A stretch of DNA of 64,000 nt from MGIIb-O1 sp002457595 (GCA_045568115.1 JBJLBO010000005.1:62001-126000); one strand, 5' to 3'; shown: positions 52,366 to 61,495, counted from the stretch's first letter. Notes: generated by a model from the letters alone, not told the origin. Program-made: numbers and translations.

Positions 52366-55320
52366 TTAGACTAATTCTATGTCATCGTCTTCATATACCA
52401 TTTCATCAACTTCTTCTTCTTCAATATCATTAGGGAGGGAGACGTCGCCCTCATCCTCTTCATTGACACCATCTGCTTCTTCTTTTAGGGCCTCGAGATA
52501 ATCGACATGAGCTGCCCATTTTCTCCTATTCATCCGGCTTTGAATGCCACCAAAAATCAACAAAATTGCAACAACTGTGATTATCAGAGTTGAAAGTCGT
52601 GGATGAGTTACCTCGTTGATTAATAGATCAACAACTGAATTTATCCCTACAACCATCATTATGTTATTCTCGGCAGTGTAAGTGTCGGGCCAACTTTGTT
52701 CCGTATCATGAGGTTCTGCTGTGACTCTGATTGTTACTTTTTCACCATTATTGGCTGATGAAGGTACTGTGACTTCAAGAATAAATGTGACCTCGGAAAA
52801 TGGTTCTAATTCAATTAGTTTTGAACCAGATGGCCCACTGATATCAACAGCCCATGCCGTATTATCAATTTCTGCATCGAGTAATACAATTAAAGGACTA
52901 TTACCAATATTCTTGACCTTTAGTTGGAAGTTGTAATCTTCACCTGGTGTGAGTTCTCTATTTGAAGAAATTTGTACAATCTCAAGATCGGGATTATCTG
53001 CATCGATTTCAAAAGTTAATGGTAAATCGAAATATCTAGGATTAGAATCTGTTGTAGCTTCCATAATTCTAAGATATATTGTGTGATTCCCTACAACTAC
53101 TTGATTGGTTAATGTCACTGTGACAAATATTTCTGTGTAATCTTCAGGACCCAATGTAACTACAGGGGCTGAGGAGCCATTCTCATCTCTAAAATTATAC
53201 TCCCAAATCCCATAGGCCTCATTTCTATCAGTGTTTTCTTGTAGACTACCTGGGTCAATTACCCACCAATCTGTAGCCGACTCACCACTAGTCATGCTAT
53301 TTGTAATCCGAACACGTAGATTTATCTCAGGTTTTTCTTCTTGAGAACATAATGACACTTTGATGAATCCAAGAGGAGTACCATCACAGTCTTGAGAAAC
53401 TTCTGCTCTAATGCCAAAAGTACGCTGAATAGTAAAAGAAACTTTAGTAGAAAGGCTAGAATTTCCTTCGCTTCGTGCCTCAAGTTCAATCAGACCAATG
53501 TCTGGGTCCTCTCTATCTGAGGATGGTTTGATTTTTAATAGAAGAACTTGGGTAGAATGACGCTCTAGAGAAGGAATATGGAATGTGCCATCACCTTCAT
53601 CCTCGTAGATTCGATCCCCCGTATAATTATCATATATCTGGACTATTGATTTTGAACGCTGCAAAACATCAACACGGAACGTATCAGTATCAAAACCAGT
53701 GTTGAATATCTCTAGTAAGAATGTGTTAAACTGATTATATTCAACATACCTAGGAATTGATGAATCGATATCATCAGGACGAGATGAATTTGCATAAGGC
53801 GAGTTATGATCCTCACTCCAAACAGAAACCATAGGTGGTTGGTATGTCTCAAGTTTCTCAACATCTAAGATTAGAGAATCAATGACTTGTTGGATTACGC
53901 CTCCATCCGTACCTTCTCCTCGTGCAACAATCTCGAGCCTAGAGGGAGTTCCTGTAAGATCATCAGGGGCAGTGATAGTGAGTAATGGATTCAGAATTTC
54001 ACCGCCTTGATTAAGAGTATAACCCGCTGGAGAATCAAACTCAACTAGCCATGAACTACCCAAATTTGTCTGAAGGTCTAGAGTTACATCCATTGTTTTT
54101 GTTGAGGCCCCTCTGTGGATTAACTGAAGAGGAATAACTGTAGTCTCGCTAGGTGCGAAATACTCGACAGAACGGTCATTAAGATGATTAATGGCAACAC
54201 CATACTGATGCATCTCTATTGATTCGTGCTCAAGAATGAAAGAATTACCCTGAATATCATCAATCTCTAATTCCACACTATATTCGCCAGGAGTTAGTGA
54301 ATTGCCAGGATAGGTCCAAGTATACTTACCAAATATTCCCTGACTTGTGTCACTCACTCCGTCATCGTCCCCAGTGATTTCAACATCCTTAATGTATGAA
54401 CCATCTGGATCTCGCATCAACAATCGAATAGATTCAATATCATAACGACCAAATGCGCTCTTGACATCAAATCGAAACTGCATTGTCCTGTCATCAAGCA
54501 GGTCATTGGGATACCAATCGATTTCAAACCCATCAGCCAATTCATCCCCCTGCCTTTGGACGAGAATTATACTATCTGCAATAGCATTTGTTTCTAACTC
54601 AATTTGTGAAAAACGAGTAGATTCGTCATCGATTTCATTCCAAGCAACCTCAGCAGTACAACTATCCCCTCCTGGAAGTCCTCCGGAGTCGCAACCAGAC
54701 ATTTCAGCCGAAACTTCAATTTTAAATTCTTGATTTTTTGATGCCGTAATCGACTCCTGATTATCATTAAGGATTACTTCAAAAATCTCATGATCAAAAC
54801 CACAAGGATCCAAGAATCCACCATTGCAGGCATCATCTTGCCAAGAAACGGATCCTTTAGTATTGCCATTAACGAGTACTCGGACATCCCAAGTTATTTG
54901 CGAACCAGAAGGACCTTCTGATTTAACAAAAAGTTGCACTGGAAGGTAATATTGCCCCTCTGCATCACCATGTTTAGGCCTAGCAAATATCTCTATTGAA
55001 CTCATCAGTTCGCCGGTACTAAATTCCACACCACCATCCAAAGCGCTATGTGAATTTTGACCACCTGAATCAGGAACCTCTGTTGTAATAAACCCCTTAT
55101 CTTCAGGCGGATCACTTGAATCGTTGGTTTCTATTTCAGCGAAATATAGGGTATAAAGTTCGATTTCGACATTACCAGATGATTCAGCTGTATATTCGCT
55201 CTTCAATTCACTAGAATCATCAATTATCTGCACCAATGAGGGCATCATCAACAAGGTTACAGTTAGAATCGCAAGTACGACTTCAACTCGACGAGAAAAC
55301 GCCTTACTACTAGCAACCAT
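52366..55320 (-). CDS. Membrane-anchored surface protein with NEW3/CARDB-like repeats
   Basis: A 984-residue exported protein: signal peptide with hydrophobic core about 12-33, then beta-sandwich repeats with archaeal surface-protein features such as NTGFDTDTFRVDVLQRSK, LTPGEDYNFQLKVKNIGNSP and FILEVTVPSSANNGEKVTIR (CARDB/NEW3 type). A C-terminal helix near 905-925, a short basic stop and an acidic cytoplasmic tail rich in Glu/Asp follow. No enzymatic motif is seen. The ATG has GGAGG only three bases upstream, inside a perfect hairpin, so initiation may be restrained. It sits 83 bases upstream of the transglutaminase-like giant on the same strand, and the two may form one transcription unit. 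Confidence 0.82.
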   Translation of the reverse strand: MVASSKAFSRRVEVVLAILTVTLLMMPSLVQIIDDSSELKSEYTAESSGNVEIELYTLYFAEIETNDSSDPPEDKGFITTEVPDSGGQNSHSALDGGVEFSTGELMSSIEIFARPKHGDAEGQYYLPVQLFVKSEGPSGSQITWDVRVLVNGNTKGSVSWQDDACNGGFLDPCGFDHEIFEVILNDNQESITASKNQEFKIEVSAEMSGCDSGGLPGGDSCTAEVAWNEIDDESTRFSQIELETNAIADSIILVQRQGDELADGFEIDWYPNDLLDDRTMQFRFDVKSAFGRYDIESIRLLMRDPDGSYIKDVEITGDDDGVSDTSQGIFGKYTWTYPGNSLTPGEYSVELEIDDIQGNSFILEHESIEMHQYGVAINHLNDRSVEYFAPSETTVIPLQLIHRGASTKTMDVTLDLQTNLGSSWLVEFDSPAGYTLNQGGEILNPLLTITAPDDLTGTPSRLEIVARGEGTDGGVIQQVIDSLILDVEKLETYQPPMVSVWSEDHNSPYANSSRPDDIDSSIPRYVEYNQFNTFLLEIFNTGFDTDTFRVDVLQRSKSIVQIYDNYTGDRIYEDEGDGTFHIPSLERHSTQVLLLKIKPSSDREDPDIGLIELEARSEGNSSLSTKVSFTIQRTFGIRAEVSQDCDGTPLGFIKVSLCSQEEKPEINLRVRITNSMTSGESATDWWVIDPGSLQENTDRNEAYGIWEYNFRDENGSSAPVVTLGPEDYTEIFVTVTLTNQVVVGNHTIYLRIMEATTDSNPRYFDLPLTFEIDADNPDLEIVQISSNRELTPGEDYNFQLKVKNIGNSPLIVLLDAEIDNTAWAVDISGPSGSKLIELEPFSEVTFILEVTVPSSANNGEKVTIRVTAEPHDTEQSWPDTYTAENNIMMVVGINSVVDLLINEVTHPRLSTLIITVVAILLIFGGIQSRMNRRKWAAHVDYLEALKEEADGVNEEDEGDVSLPNDIEEEEVDEMVYEDDDIELV

Positions 55321-55323
55321 CAG

Positions 55324-55340
55324 CCTCCGGCTCTCGGAGG
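55324..55340 (-). promoter_or_regulatory. Hairpin covering the ribosome-binding site
   Basis: On the gene strand, CCTCCG-AGAGC-CGGAGG is a perfect 6-base-pair hairpin whose 3' arm contains the GGAGG preceding the ATG of the surface protein. It would hide the site from the ribosome unless melted. No T-run follows, so it does not look like a terminator. Its effect is inferred from sequence. Confidence 0.35.
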
Positions 55341-55389
55341 GGTGTTAAAGCGTTGCTTGGGTCAGAGCGTGTAATGCATCAATTTCATA

Positions 55390-55407
55390 CGCCCCCGAAA
55401 GGGGGCG
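55390..55407. repeat. Perfect 7-bp hairpin with GAAA tetraloop
   Basis: CGCCCCC-GAAA-GGGGGCG lies in the 131-base gap between the divergent surface-protein gene and tRNA-Leu. A GNRA loop on a pure GC stem is a stable RNA element. Its role is unknown; it could protect an RNA end or be part of a longer leader. Confidence 0.4.
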
Positions 55408-55451
55408 CTCGAGCCGCTCGATTCAAGGTAGATGAGTGCTTCAGACAGAGT

Positions 55452-55534
55452 GCAGGGGTACCCGAGCTGGTCAAAGGGGCCGGACTTAAGCTCCGGTGCT
55501 TAGTGCTTCGTGGGTTCAAATCCCACCCCCTGCA
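55452..55534 (+). tRNA. tRNA-Leu (UAA anticodon)
   Basis: Type II tRNA with a long variable arm (TGCTTAGTGCTTCG). The acceptor GCAGGGG pairs with CCCCTGC. The anticodon stem is CCGGA with TCCGG around loop CTTAAGC, giving TAA. The T arm is TGGG-TTCAAAT-CCCA. Discriminator A is followed by encoded CCA at 55535-55537. No intron is seen. Confidence 0.95.
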
Positions 55535-55576
55535 CCACCTCAATAATCAACAATAAATGAGGGATTAAGAAGAAAA

Positions 55577-55984
55577 TTAGTTCTTTATTTTGGACATTGA
55601 GCAACCAAATTTTCCATCAAAACCTTTGACATTCAACTTTGTCAATCGTACACTAGCTGCAATCACTTCAGGAGGAGACATGACATCATCAAGGAGATTT
55701 GAAGCCATAGTCTCCAAAAGTCCAATTCGAACTCCACTTGTGACTCGATCTATGGCGGCGTCTAGATACTCATAATCAAGCACAGAATCAATAGTATCTG
55801 AAGTTGGCATTTCAGTCCCATCTAACCAAATATGAACATCAAATCTAATCTGTTGAAGTGAGCCCATCTCATGCATATGTATCCCTATATCTAATTCACG
55901 AACTACATCCTCAAGAAATAGCCGAGTAATTCCGCCAGATGATTCTTCCAATAGACTCTGAATGGCGGAGGCTTCGGATTCCAT
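55577..55984 (-). CDS. folB: Dihydroneopterin aldolase, bacterial FolB type
   Basis: Cleaves dihydroneopterin (or its epimer) to 6-hydroxymethyl-dihydropterin in pterin/folate synthesis. The 135-residue protein matches the FolB tunnel fold: LFLEDVVRELDIGIHMHEMG at the start, then DTIDSVLDYEYLDAAIDRV, then LLETMASNLLDDVM with the conserved Glu, and ASVRLTKLNVKGFDG with the Lys region. Its ATG overlaps the SDR stop (TAATG), coupling the two. Most archaea use unrelated MptD for this step, so this gene suggests bacterial origin. Confidence 0.85.
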   Translation of the reverse strand: MESEASAIQSLLEESSGGITRLFLEDVVRELDIGIHMHEMGSLQQIRFDVHIWLDGTEMPTSDTIDSVLDYEYLDAAIDRVTSGVRIGLLETMASNLLDDVMSPPEVIAASVRLTKLNVKGFDGKFGCSMSKIKN

Positions 55985-56748
55985 TATACGCCCTCCGTTT
56001 CGAAAAGTACATCACGACTTCGGGCAAGAAATCTCTCACCGGAGTCAACAAATAGCACCTGGCCAGTTACCGCTCTGGCTTCCATAAGATACCCTACCGC
56101 ATCTGCAATATCACTAGGTTTTGGACCGTAGCCAAGTGGACTTTCTGCTTGGGCTCGCTCAAAACCATCTTGGGTCTGTTCTGGGCTAGGAAGAGTATGA
56201 CCTGGAGCGATTGCATTCACCCGTGCACGAGGAGAAAGGCCTCTTGCAAGTGCATCAGTTAACCCCAAGAGTGCATATCTAGAAGCAGTGTATGAGAGAT
56301 AGTCTGGGTTTGGATCGAATATTTTTTGATCGAGGATATTGACAATTGAAGCCTGATCATCAGCAGATAATTGTTCAAGTAATTTTTGAATCATTATCAT
56401 TGGAGCCCTAGCATTTACATCCATATGAGAATCCCAAGAGTGTTGATTAAAACTAACTATATCATCAAACTCAAATAAAGAGGCGTTGTTAACAAGGCAA
56501 GTTACGGGCCCTAACTTCTCAGAAACTTCAGATATTATTTTAGCGACTTCATTGACGTTTGATAAATCAGCCCGAACGGAACATGCAGCGCCACCTTTCG
56601 AACGAATAAGGGAGACCAGAGACTCGGCGTCTTCTGATGACGAATTGTGGTGAACTGCGACCGAGTAACCTTTTTCTGCAAGGTGAAGGGAAATAGCACG
56701 ACCAATTCGTCTAGAACCACCCGTCACTAGTGCCGTACTGCGAGCCAT
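55984..56748 (-). CDS. SDR-family oxidoreductase, FolM/pteridine-reductase-like
   Basis: A 254-residue short-chain dehydrogenase. The NAD(P) loop is VTGGSRRIGRAIS (about 8-20), followed by VNNAS (86-90) and the active-site region NPDYLSYTASRYALLG. Tyr153 is followed by Arg157 where the family has Lys, a notable change. VRA/ARVNAIAPGHTLPSPEQT resembles proteobacterial FolM-like enzymes that sit beside folB, reducing dihydromonapterin or dihydrofolate. ATG 56748 gives the proper N-terminus; the longer frame upstream overlaps lipA. TATATTTTA-type bases about 28 before the ATG fit a leaderless archaeal promoter. Confidence 0.82.
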   Translation of the reverse strand: MARSTALVTGGSRRIGRAISLHLAEKGYSVAVHHNSSSEDAESLVSLIRSKGGAACSVRADLSNVNEVAKIISEVSEKLGPVTCLVNNASLFEFDDIVSFNQHSWDSHMDVNARAPMIMIQKLLEQLSADDQASIVNILDQKIFDPNPDYLSYTASRYALLGLTDALARGLSPRARVNAIAPGHTLPSPEQTQDGFERAQAESPLGYGPKPSDIADAVGYLMEARAVTGQVLFVDSGERFLARSRDVLFETEGV

Positions 56749-56771
56749 CGACTCATCGCATGCCCGGCTCG

Positions 56772-56780
56772 TATATTTTA
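56772..56780 (-). promoter_or_regulatory. TATA-box candidate for the SDR-folB operon
   Basis: TAAAATATA on the minus strand is centred about 28 bases before the SDR ATG, the normal archaeal TATA distance for a leaderless transcript. It lies in the gap shared with divergent lipA and, read the other way as TATATTTTA, could also serve lipA if its start is ATG 56813. Confidence 0.4.
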
Positions 56781-56812
56781 ACTCGGCAGTAATGACCTCG
56801 CCAACAGTCACA

Positions 56813-57919
56813 ATGAGAACGATTAACGCCGTATGTCTATCCCTTGGCTCCATGAGTATCAGGCTGCCACAGACTGATGTTCGCGAAAACAATACTGAGG
56901 GCTGTGAAAACACCATTCAAACGAATCCTGAAGAACGACGAAAATCACAACGTAAGAGACTTCCGCCTTGGTTCAAAACATCCCTCCCCACAGGAGTCTC
57001 ACAAATACGCTATAATGAGACAAAGGTGAATGTTTTCGAACACGGACTTCATACTGTTTGTGAAGAAGCTAGATGCCCTAATATTCACGATTGCTGGGGT
57101 CGTGGTACTGCAACGTTCATGATTGCAGGAGACATCTGTACACGAGGTTGTAGGTTTTGTGCAATAAATACACAAAAAAACCCACCTGCTCTGAATCCCA
57201 ACGAACCCGAGGAATTGGCTGAAGCAGTAGTCAGAATGGGAGTTTCACATGCTGTAATCACGGTTGTCAATAGAGATGATTTACCAGATGGAGGAGCGAA
57301 TCACTACAAGAATTGTATTTTAGCAGTTCACGAAAAAGCACCCGAAATTGGCTTAGAATTACTCTGCTCGGATCTAGACGGAAACCTAAACTCTCTAGAA
57401 CATCTACTACATGACCTACCATTGCAGGTTTTTGCCCACAATGTAGAGTGCGTTCCGCGATTAGATTCAATTGTTAGAGATAAAAGAGCCTCATTTGACC
57501 AATCTTTGAAAATACTAAGGGAAGCCAAGCGACTACGCCCAGATATTCGAATAAAATCTAGTATCATGGTTGGAGTCGGTGAAACTGATGAGGAAGTAGT
57601 TGATGCTATGAGATTATTGAGAGAAGCTGGAGTCGATATCATTACTCTCGGACAATACTTACAGCCTAGTTGGAAACACCTAACAGTAGATCGATTCCCA
57701 GACCCTACAATATTTGCAGAATGGGACCAAGCGGCTAGAGAACTAGGTTTCTTAGCTGTCGCTAGTGGCCCACTAGTGCGCTCATCATATAGAGCTGGTT
57801 TACTATTTGATGAATCACAAGGTGGAGAACCTGTAGTGACCCGTGATTCAACAGGTTCTGCAATTAGTCATCTAAATCCAAATGAACATTTACTGAATAA
57901 CGAACATGAAACAATATGA
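56813..57919 (+). CDS. lipA: Lipoyl synthase
   Basis: Radical-SAM enzyme inserting two sulfurs into octanoylated lipoyl domains. The 368-residue product has the auxiliary cluster motif CEEARCPNIHDC, the radical-SAM motif CTRGCRFCAI, and the conserved GQYLQPSWKHLTVDRF and GPLVRSSYRAG end. The core starts at KRLPPWFKTSLPTGVSQIR; about 50 residues before it are not conserved, so the start is uncertain: ATG 56792, 56813 or 56852. It leads an operon encoding a lipoate-dependent complex and lipB, so the cell can both make and use lipoate here. Confidence 0.95.
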   Translation: MRTINAVCLSLGSMSIRLPQTDVRENNTEGCENTIQTNPEERRKSQRKRLPPWFKTSLPTGVSQIRYNETKVNVFEHGLHTVCEEARCPNIHDCWGRGTATFMIAGDICTRGCRFCAINTQKNPPALNPNEPEELAEAVVRMGVSHAVITVVNRDDLPDGGANHYKNCILAVHEKAPEIGLELLCSDLDGNLNSLEHLLHDLPLQVFAHNVECVPRLDSIVRDKRASFDQSLKILREAKRLRPDIRIKSSIMVGVGETDEEVVDAMRLLREAGVDIITLGQYLQPSWKHLTVDRFPDPTIFAEWDQAARELGFLAVASGPLVRSSYRAGLLFDESQGGEPVVTRDSTGSAISHLNPNEHLLNNEHETI

Positions 57920-57941
57920 ATGAGTAATAGGTGATAGTAAC

Positions 57942-59183
57942 ATGGCGGAGAAGAAGCGAGGGACTTTGCAGATACCTAATGCTCCATTTCGCCCTGGAGA
58001 CAAGGCTCACTTCGACACATGGGAATATGAGCCTGGCGATTTATCCCGACCTGACCCCACCAGTTGTTCGACAGCAGAAACTAATGAGCACGCATTCGGA
58101 CTTATCCGGGTTCTCGACTTTGAAGGTAATGCAAGTGGAGAATGGGATCCAAAAATATCGGCAGATGAACTGATAGAAGGACTTGAACACATGGTCAGAA
58201 TGCGTATCTTTGACGAGCGGCTGATGAAGTTACAGCGTACTGGAAAGCTTTCATTCTATATGCGCTCATTTGGCGAAGAAGCGGTAGCAATAGCTCAAAC
58301 AATGGCTCTAGAAACTCAGGATTGGATTTTTCCCTCCTACAGACAACCAGGAGCTCAATTTGTTCGTGGACGCGATATGGTGAGTATGATTTGCCATTGT
58401 CTAGGTAATGTTGAAGATAATGTCAAAGGGCGACAAATGCCGGTACATTATACCTACAAAGAAGGGCGCTACATATCTGTTTCAAGCCCTGTTGGCACAC
58501 AATTCAGTCAAAGTATAGGGGTCGCTATGGCGTCTCAATACAAAGGACTGGATGAGTGCTGCATCACATGGATAGGCGATGGATCTAGTTCGGAGGGAGA
58601 TTACCATTACGCCATCAACTTCGCTTCGGTGTTCAAACCACCCGTTATACTCAATGTTGTAAATAATCAATGGGCGATATCAACGCACACAAACTTAGCC
58701 AGCGGAAATCCAACATTTGCGGCGAGGGGGTTAGCATACAACCTCCCTAGTTTCCGTGTTGATGGAAATGACTTTCTCGCGCTTTATTCCGTGACTAAAT
58801 GGGCACGAGAACGTGCATCTAGTGGTGCTGGAGCTACACACATTGAGGTTCTGACATATAGGGCTGGAGCACACTCCTCAAGCGACGACCCCTCAAGATA
58901 CAGACCTAAAGAGGAACAAGACGCATGGCCTGGTGGCGACCCAATCAAGAGATTGGTTGGCCACTTAATCGCAATAGGCGAATGGAGTGAAGAGAAACAG
59001 GATGAACTCGAAACTCGTATTGATTCCGAAGTAATGGCAGCCTACAAGGAGGCTGTCAAATTTGGAGATTTGGACAATGGACCACACCCCTCTAATGATT
59101 CAATATTTACAGAAGTATACGAAGAAGTCCCTTGGCATCTACAGGAACAATGGGATGAAATGAAAAGATTTAGTGGTGATTAA
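57942..59183 (+). CDS. 2-oxoacid dehydrogenase E1 alpha, branched-chain type
   Basis: Thiamine-diphosphate-dependent decarboxylase subunit, 413 residues. The TPP site is WIGDGSSSEGDYHYAINFAS followed by VVNNQWAIST; the phosphorylation-loop region reads YRAGAHSSSDDPSRYRP. The SSSDDPSRYRP segment and the N-terminal extension favour the branched-chain 2-oxoacid dehydrogenase type over pyruvate dehydrogenase, though acetoin or pyruvate substrates remain possible. An AGGTGA ribosome-binding site lies before the ATG. It forms an alpha2-beta2 E1 with the next gene. Confidence 0.92.
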   Translation: MAEKKRGTLQIPNAPFRPGDKAHFDTWEYEPGDLSRPDPTSCSTAETNEHAFGLIRVLDFEGNASGEWDPKISADELIEGLEHMVRMRIFDERLMKLQRTGKLSFYMRSFGEEAVAIAQTMALETQDWIFPSYRQPGAQFVRGRDMVSMICHCLGNVEDNVKGRQMPVHYTYKEGRYISVSSPVGTQFSQSIGVAMASQYKGLDECCITWIGDGSSSEGDYHYAINFASVFKPPVILNVVNNQWAISTHTNLASGNPTFAARGLAYNLPSFRVDGNDFLALYSVTKWARERASSGAGATHIEVLTYRAGAHSSSDDPSRYRPKEEQDAWPGGDPIKRLVGHLIAIGEWSEEKQDELETRIDSEVMAAYKEAVKFGDLDNGPHPSNDSIFTEVYEEVPWHLQEQWDEMKRFSGD

Positions 59184-59184
59184 T

Positions 59185-60195
59185 ATGGCAGAAATGAACA
59201 TGGTTCAAGCAGTCAACTCAGCACTTGACAATATGCTTGAGAAGGATGAGAATGTTTTGTTCTTTGGAGAAGATGCGGGTTACTTCGGCGGAGTTTTCAG
59301 AACCACTGATGGACTTCAAGAGAAGTTTGGCAGCCACCGAGTATTCGATACACCATTATCTGAAGGAGGGATTGCAGCGATTGCATTTGGAATGGGAATC
59401 AACGGACTGCGCCCCGTAGCAGAAATCCAATTTGCAGACTACATATTCCCTGCATACGACCAGATTGTCAATGAAATCGCCAAAGTAAGACACAGATCAG
59501 GGGGCGAATACTGGTGCCCTCTCACAATCCGAACACCAGCAGGAGGAGGTATTCGAGGAGGCCATCACCATTCACAGAGTCCTGAGTCTCAATTTACACA
59601 TACGGCAGGTCTCAAAATTGTCTACTCATCAACACCCTACAATGCCAAGGGATTGTTAATATCAGCCATAGAATGCAACGACCCTGTCATCGTCTTTGAA
59701 CCAAAAAGATGCTACAGAGGTCCGTTCTATGGAGATCCACACAATGTTCCTACTTGGAAGAATCATCCTGAGGCTGAAGTGCCCGAATCGCATTACAGAG
59801 TGCCAATTGGAGAAGCTAGATTTGCCATGGAGGGAACTGAATGTACGGTGATTTCTTGGGGCGCAATGGTACATGTCAGCGAACAAGCCATCAAGGAATC
59901 CGGAATAAGTTGCGACCTCATTGATTTGCAAACCTTGGTTCCTTGGGATAGAGATTCTATTGTCAAATCAATTGAAAAAACCGGAAGATGTGTAATTGTA
60001 CATGAAGCGCCGAAGACAAGTGGATTCGGGGCAGAAATGTCGGCTAGTATTCAAGAAAGATGCTTCTATCACCTCGAAGCACCTATTGAGAGAGTCACGG
60101 GGTGGGATACGCCATTCCCACACACAACCGAATGGGACTATATGCCCAGCCCAGCTAGAATTATGGATGCAATAAAGAAAACAATGGAGGGATAA
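59185..60195 (+). CDS. 2-oxoacid dehydrogenase E1 beta
   Basis: Partner of E1 alpha, 336 residues. It has the transketolase-like pyrimidine domain: FFGEDAGYFGGVFRTTDGLQ, FDTPLSEGGIAAIAFGMG, EIQFADYIFPAYDQIVNE with the conserved Glu, and RTPAGGGIRGGHHHSQSPES. The C-terminal transketolase domain has DLIDLQTLVPWDRDSIV and a VTGWDTPFPHTTEWDYMPS end typical of branched-chain enzymes. ATG 59185, one base after the E1 alpha stop, is chosen over GTG starts inside that gene. Confidence 0.93.
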   Translation: MAEMNMVQAVNSALDNMLEKDENVLFFGEDAGYFGGVFRTTDGLQEKFGSHRVFDTPLSEGGIAAIAFGMGINGLRPVAEIQFADYIFPAYDQIVNEIAKVRHRSGGEYWCPLTIRTPAGGGIRGGHHHSQSPESQFTHTAGLKIVYSSTPYNAKGLLISAIECNDPVIVFEPKRCYRGPFYGDPHNVPTWKNHPEAEVPESHYRVPIGEARFAMEGTECTVISWGAMVHVSEQAIKESGISCDLIDLQTLVPWDRDSIVKSIEKTGRCVIVHEAPKTSGFGAEMSASIQERCFYHLEAPIERVTGWDTPFPHTTEWDYMPSPARIMDAIKKTMEG

Positions 60196-60197
60196 GA

Positions 60198-61487
60198 ATG
60201 TCAAATCAAGTATTCAAACTACCAGATATAGGAGAAGGAGTAGTAGAAGGAGAAGTTGTGACATGGCACGTATCTGTTGGAGATACGATCTCGGAAGATG
60301 ATCCCCTCGTTGATATTATGACCGATAAGGCAACAGTTACGATTCCATCACCATATAATGGTAAGATTGCTATAATGCATGGTGAAGTTGGAGATATGAT
60401 TGCTGTTGGTTCGGCATTAGTAGAATTTGGTGAAAGTGATTCCGTCGAACCTCCTGCAGAAAGCCCCATAGAGAAATCACCTCCTAAAGAAGAGAAAACA
60501 AAGAAAGTAGTTGTCGAAGCAAAACCTAAACCTATTGCAACAGTTCCTAAAATCGAAGTTCCAGTACCACTACCCCCGGTATCTAAACCAATTGTTACAG
60601 ATAGTGGAAGCGGTGGAAAAGCACTAGCAAGCCCTGCAGTTCGTAGAAGAGCAAGGGAAGCAGGCGTCGAACTTTCTGCGGTTCATGGGAGCGGACCAGC
60701 AGGACGTATCCGTCATGCTGATCTAGATGCTTATATTGCAGCAGGAGGCATGGTGCAAGGAGCAGCTCCAGTTGCCTATACAACACGTAGAACTGATGTT
60801 GAAGAAATCAAGATGGTTGGACTACGTCGAAAGATTGCTGAGCAGATGACAATCTCAAAGCGACATATACCACACTTCTCCTACTTTGAGGAAATTGATG
60901 TTACTGAACTCGAGGAGTTACGACAATTGCTAAACTCAAGTCGAGATGAAAACCAACCAAAATTGACCTACCTCCCATTCATCATGCTAGCACTGGCTAA
61001 GCTAATGCCTAATCACCCCGAATGTAATGGGCACTACGATGAGGCTAATGGCATCTTTAGGCAATATGGAGCCTTAAACATCGGAATTGCTACTCAGACA
61101 GACAGAGGATTATTCGTTCCTGTAGTCAAACACGCCGAAGCCATGGATGTCTGGCAGGTTGCCGCTGAAATGCAGAGAGTTTCCGGCGCAGCAAAAAATG
61201 GCACTTCAAGCCTAGATGATTTGACAGGGTCTACATTTACCATCACTAGCCTAGGGCGAGACGGTGGGCTTGGTGCGACCCCTATCATAAATCACCCAGA
61301 GGTATCGATTCTTGGGATTCACAAGGCTCGAGAGATGCCAGTAGTTCACAAGGGAGAAGTGGTAATCCGTAGAATCATGAATGTTTCTAGTTCGTTCGAT
61401 CATAGAATCGTGGATGGAGCAAATGGAGCAGCTCTAGTACAGTCATTGAAGCGTATGCTAGAGTATCCAGCTCTAATCTTCATGTAG
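60198..61487 (+). CDS. 2-oxoacid dehydrogenase E2, lipoyl acyltransferase
   Basis: Core subunit carrying the acyl group, 429 residues. The lipoyl domain (about 1-80) has the modified Lys44 in MTDKATVTIPSPYNG. A Lys/Pro-rich linker follows, then the E1/E3-binding domain ASPAVRRRAREAGVELSAVH and GSGPAGRIRHADLDAYI (about 136-178). The acyltransferase domain ends with SSSFDHRIVDGANGA, whose His402 and Asp are catalytic. One lipoyl domain is present, the normal number for branched-chain E2. It lies two bases after E1 beta in the same operon, and its lipoyl group would be made by the flanking LipA and LipB. Confidence 0.95.
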   Translation: MSNQVFKLPDIGEGVVEGEVVTWHVSVGDTISEDDPLVDIMTDKATVTIPSPYNGKIAIMHGEVGDMIAVGSALVEFGESDSVEPPAESPIEKSPPKEEKTKKVVVEAKPKPIATVPKIEVPVPLPPVSKPIVTDSGSGGKALASPAVRRRAREAGVELSAVHGSGPAGRIRHADLDAYIAAGGMVQGAAPVAYTTRRTDVEEIKMVGLRRKIAEQMTISKRHIPHFSYFEEIDVTELEELRQLLNSSRDENQPKLTYLPFIMLALAKLMPNHPECNGHYDEANGIFRQYGALNIGIATQTDRGLFVPVVKHAEAMDVWQVAAEMQRVSGAAKNGTSSLDDLTGSTFTITSLGRDGGLGATPIINHPEVSILGIHKAREMPVVHKGEVVIRRIMNVSSSFDHRIVDGANGAALVQSLKRMLEYPALIFM

Positions 61488-61495
61488 GTGAAAAA

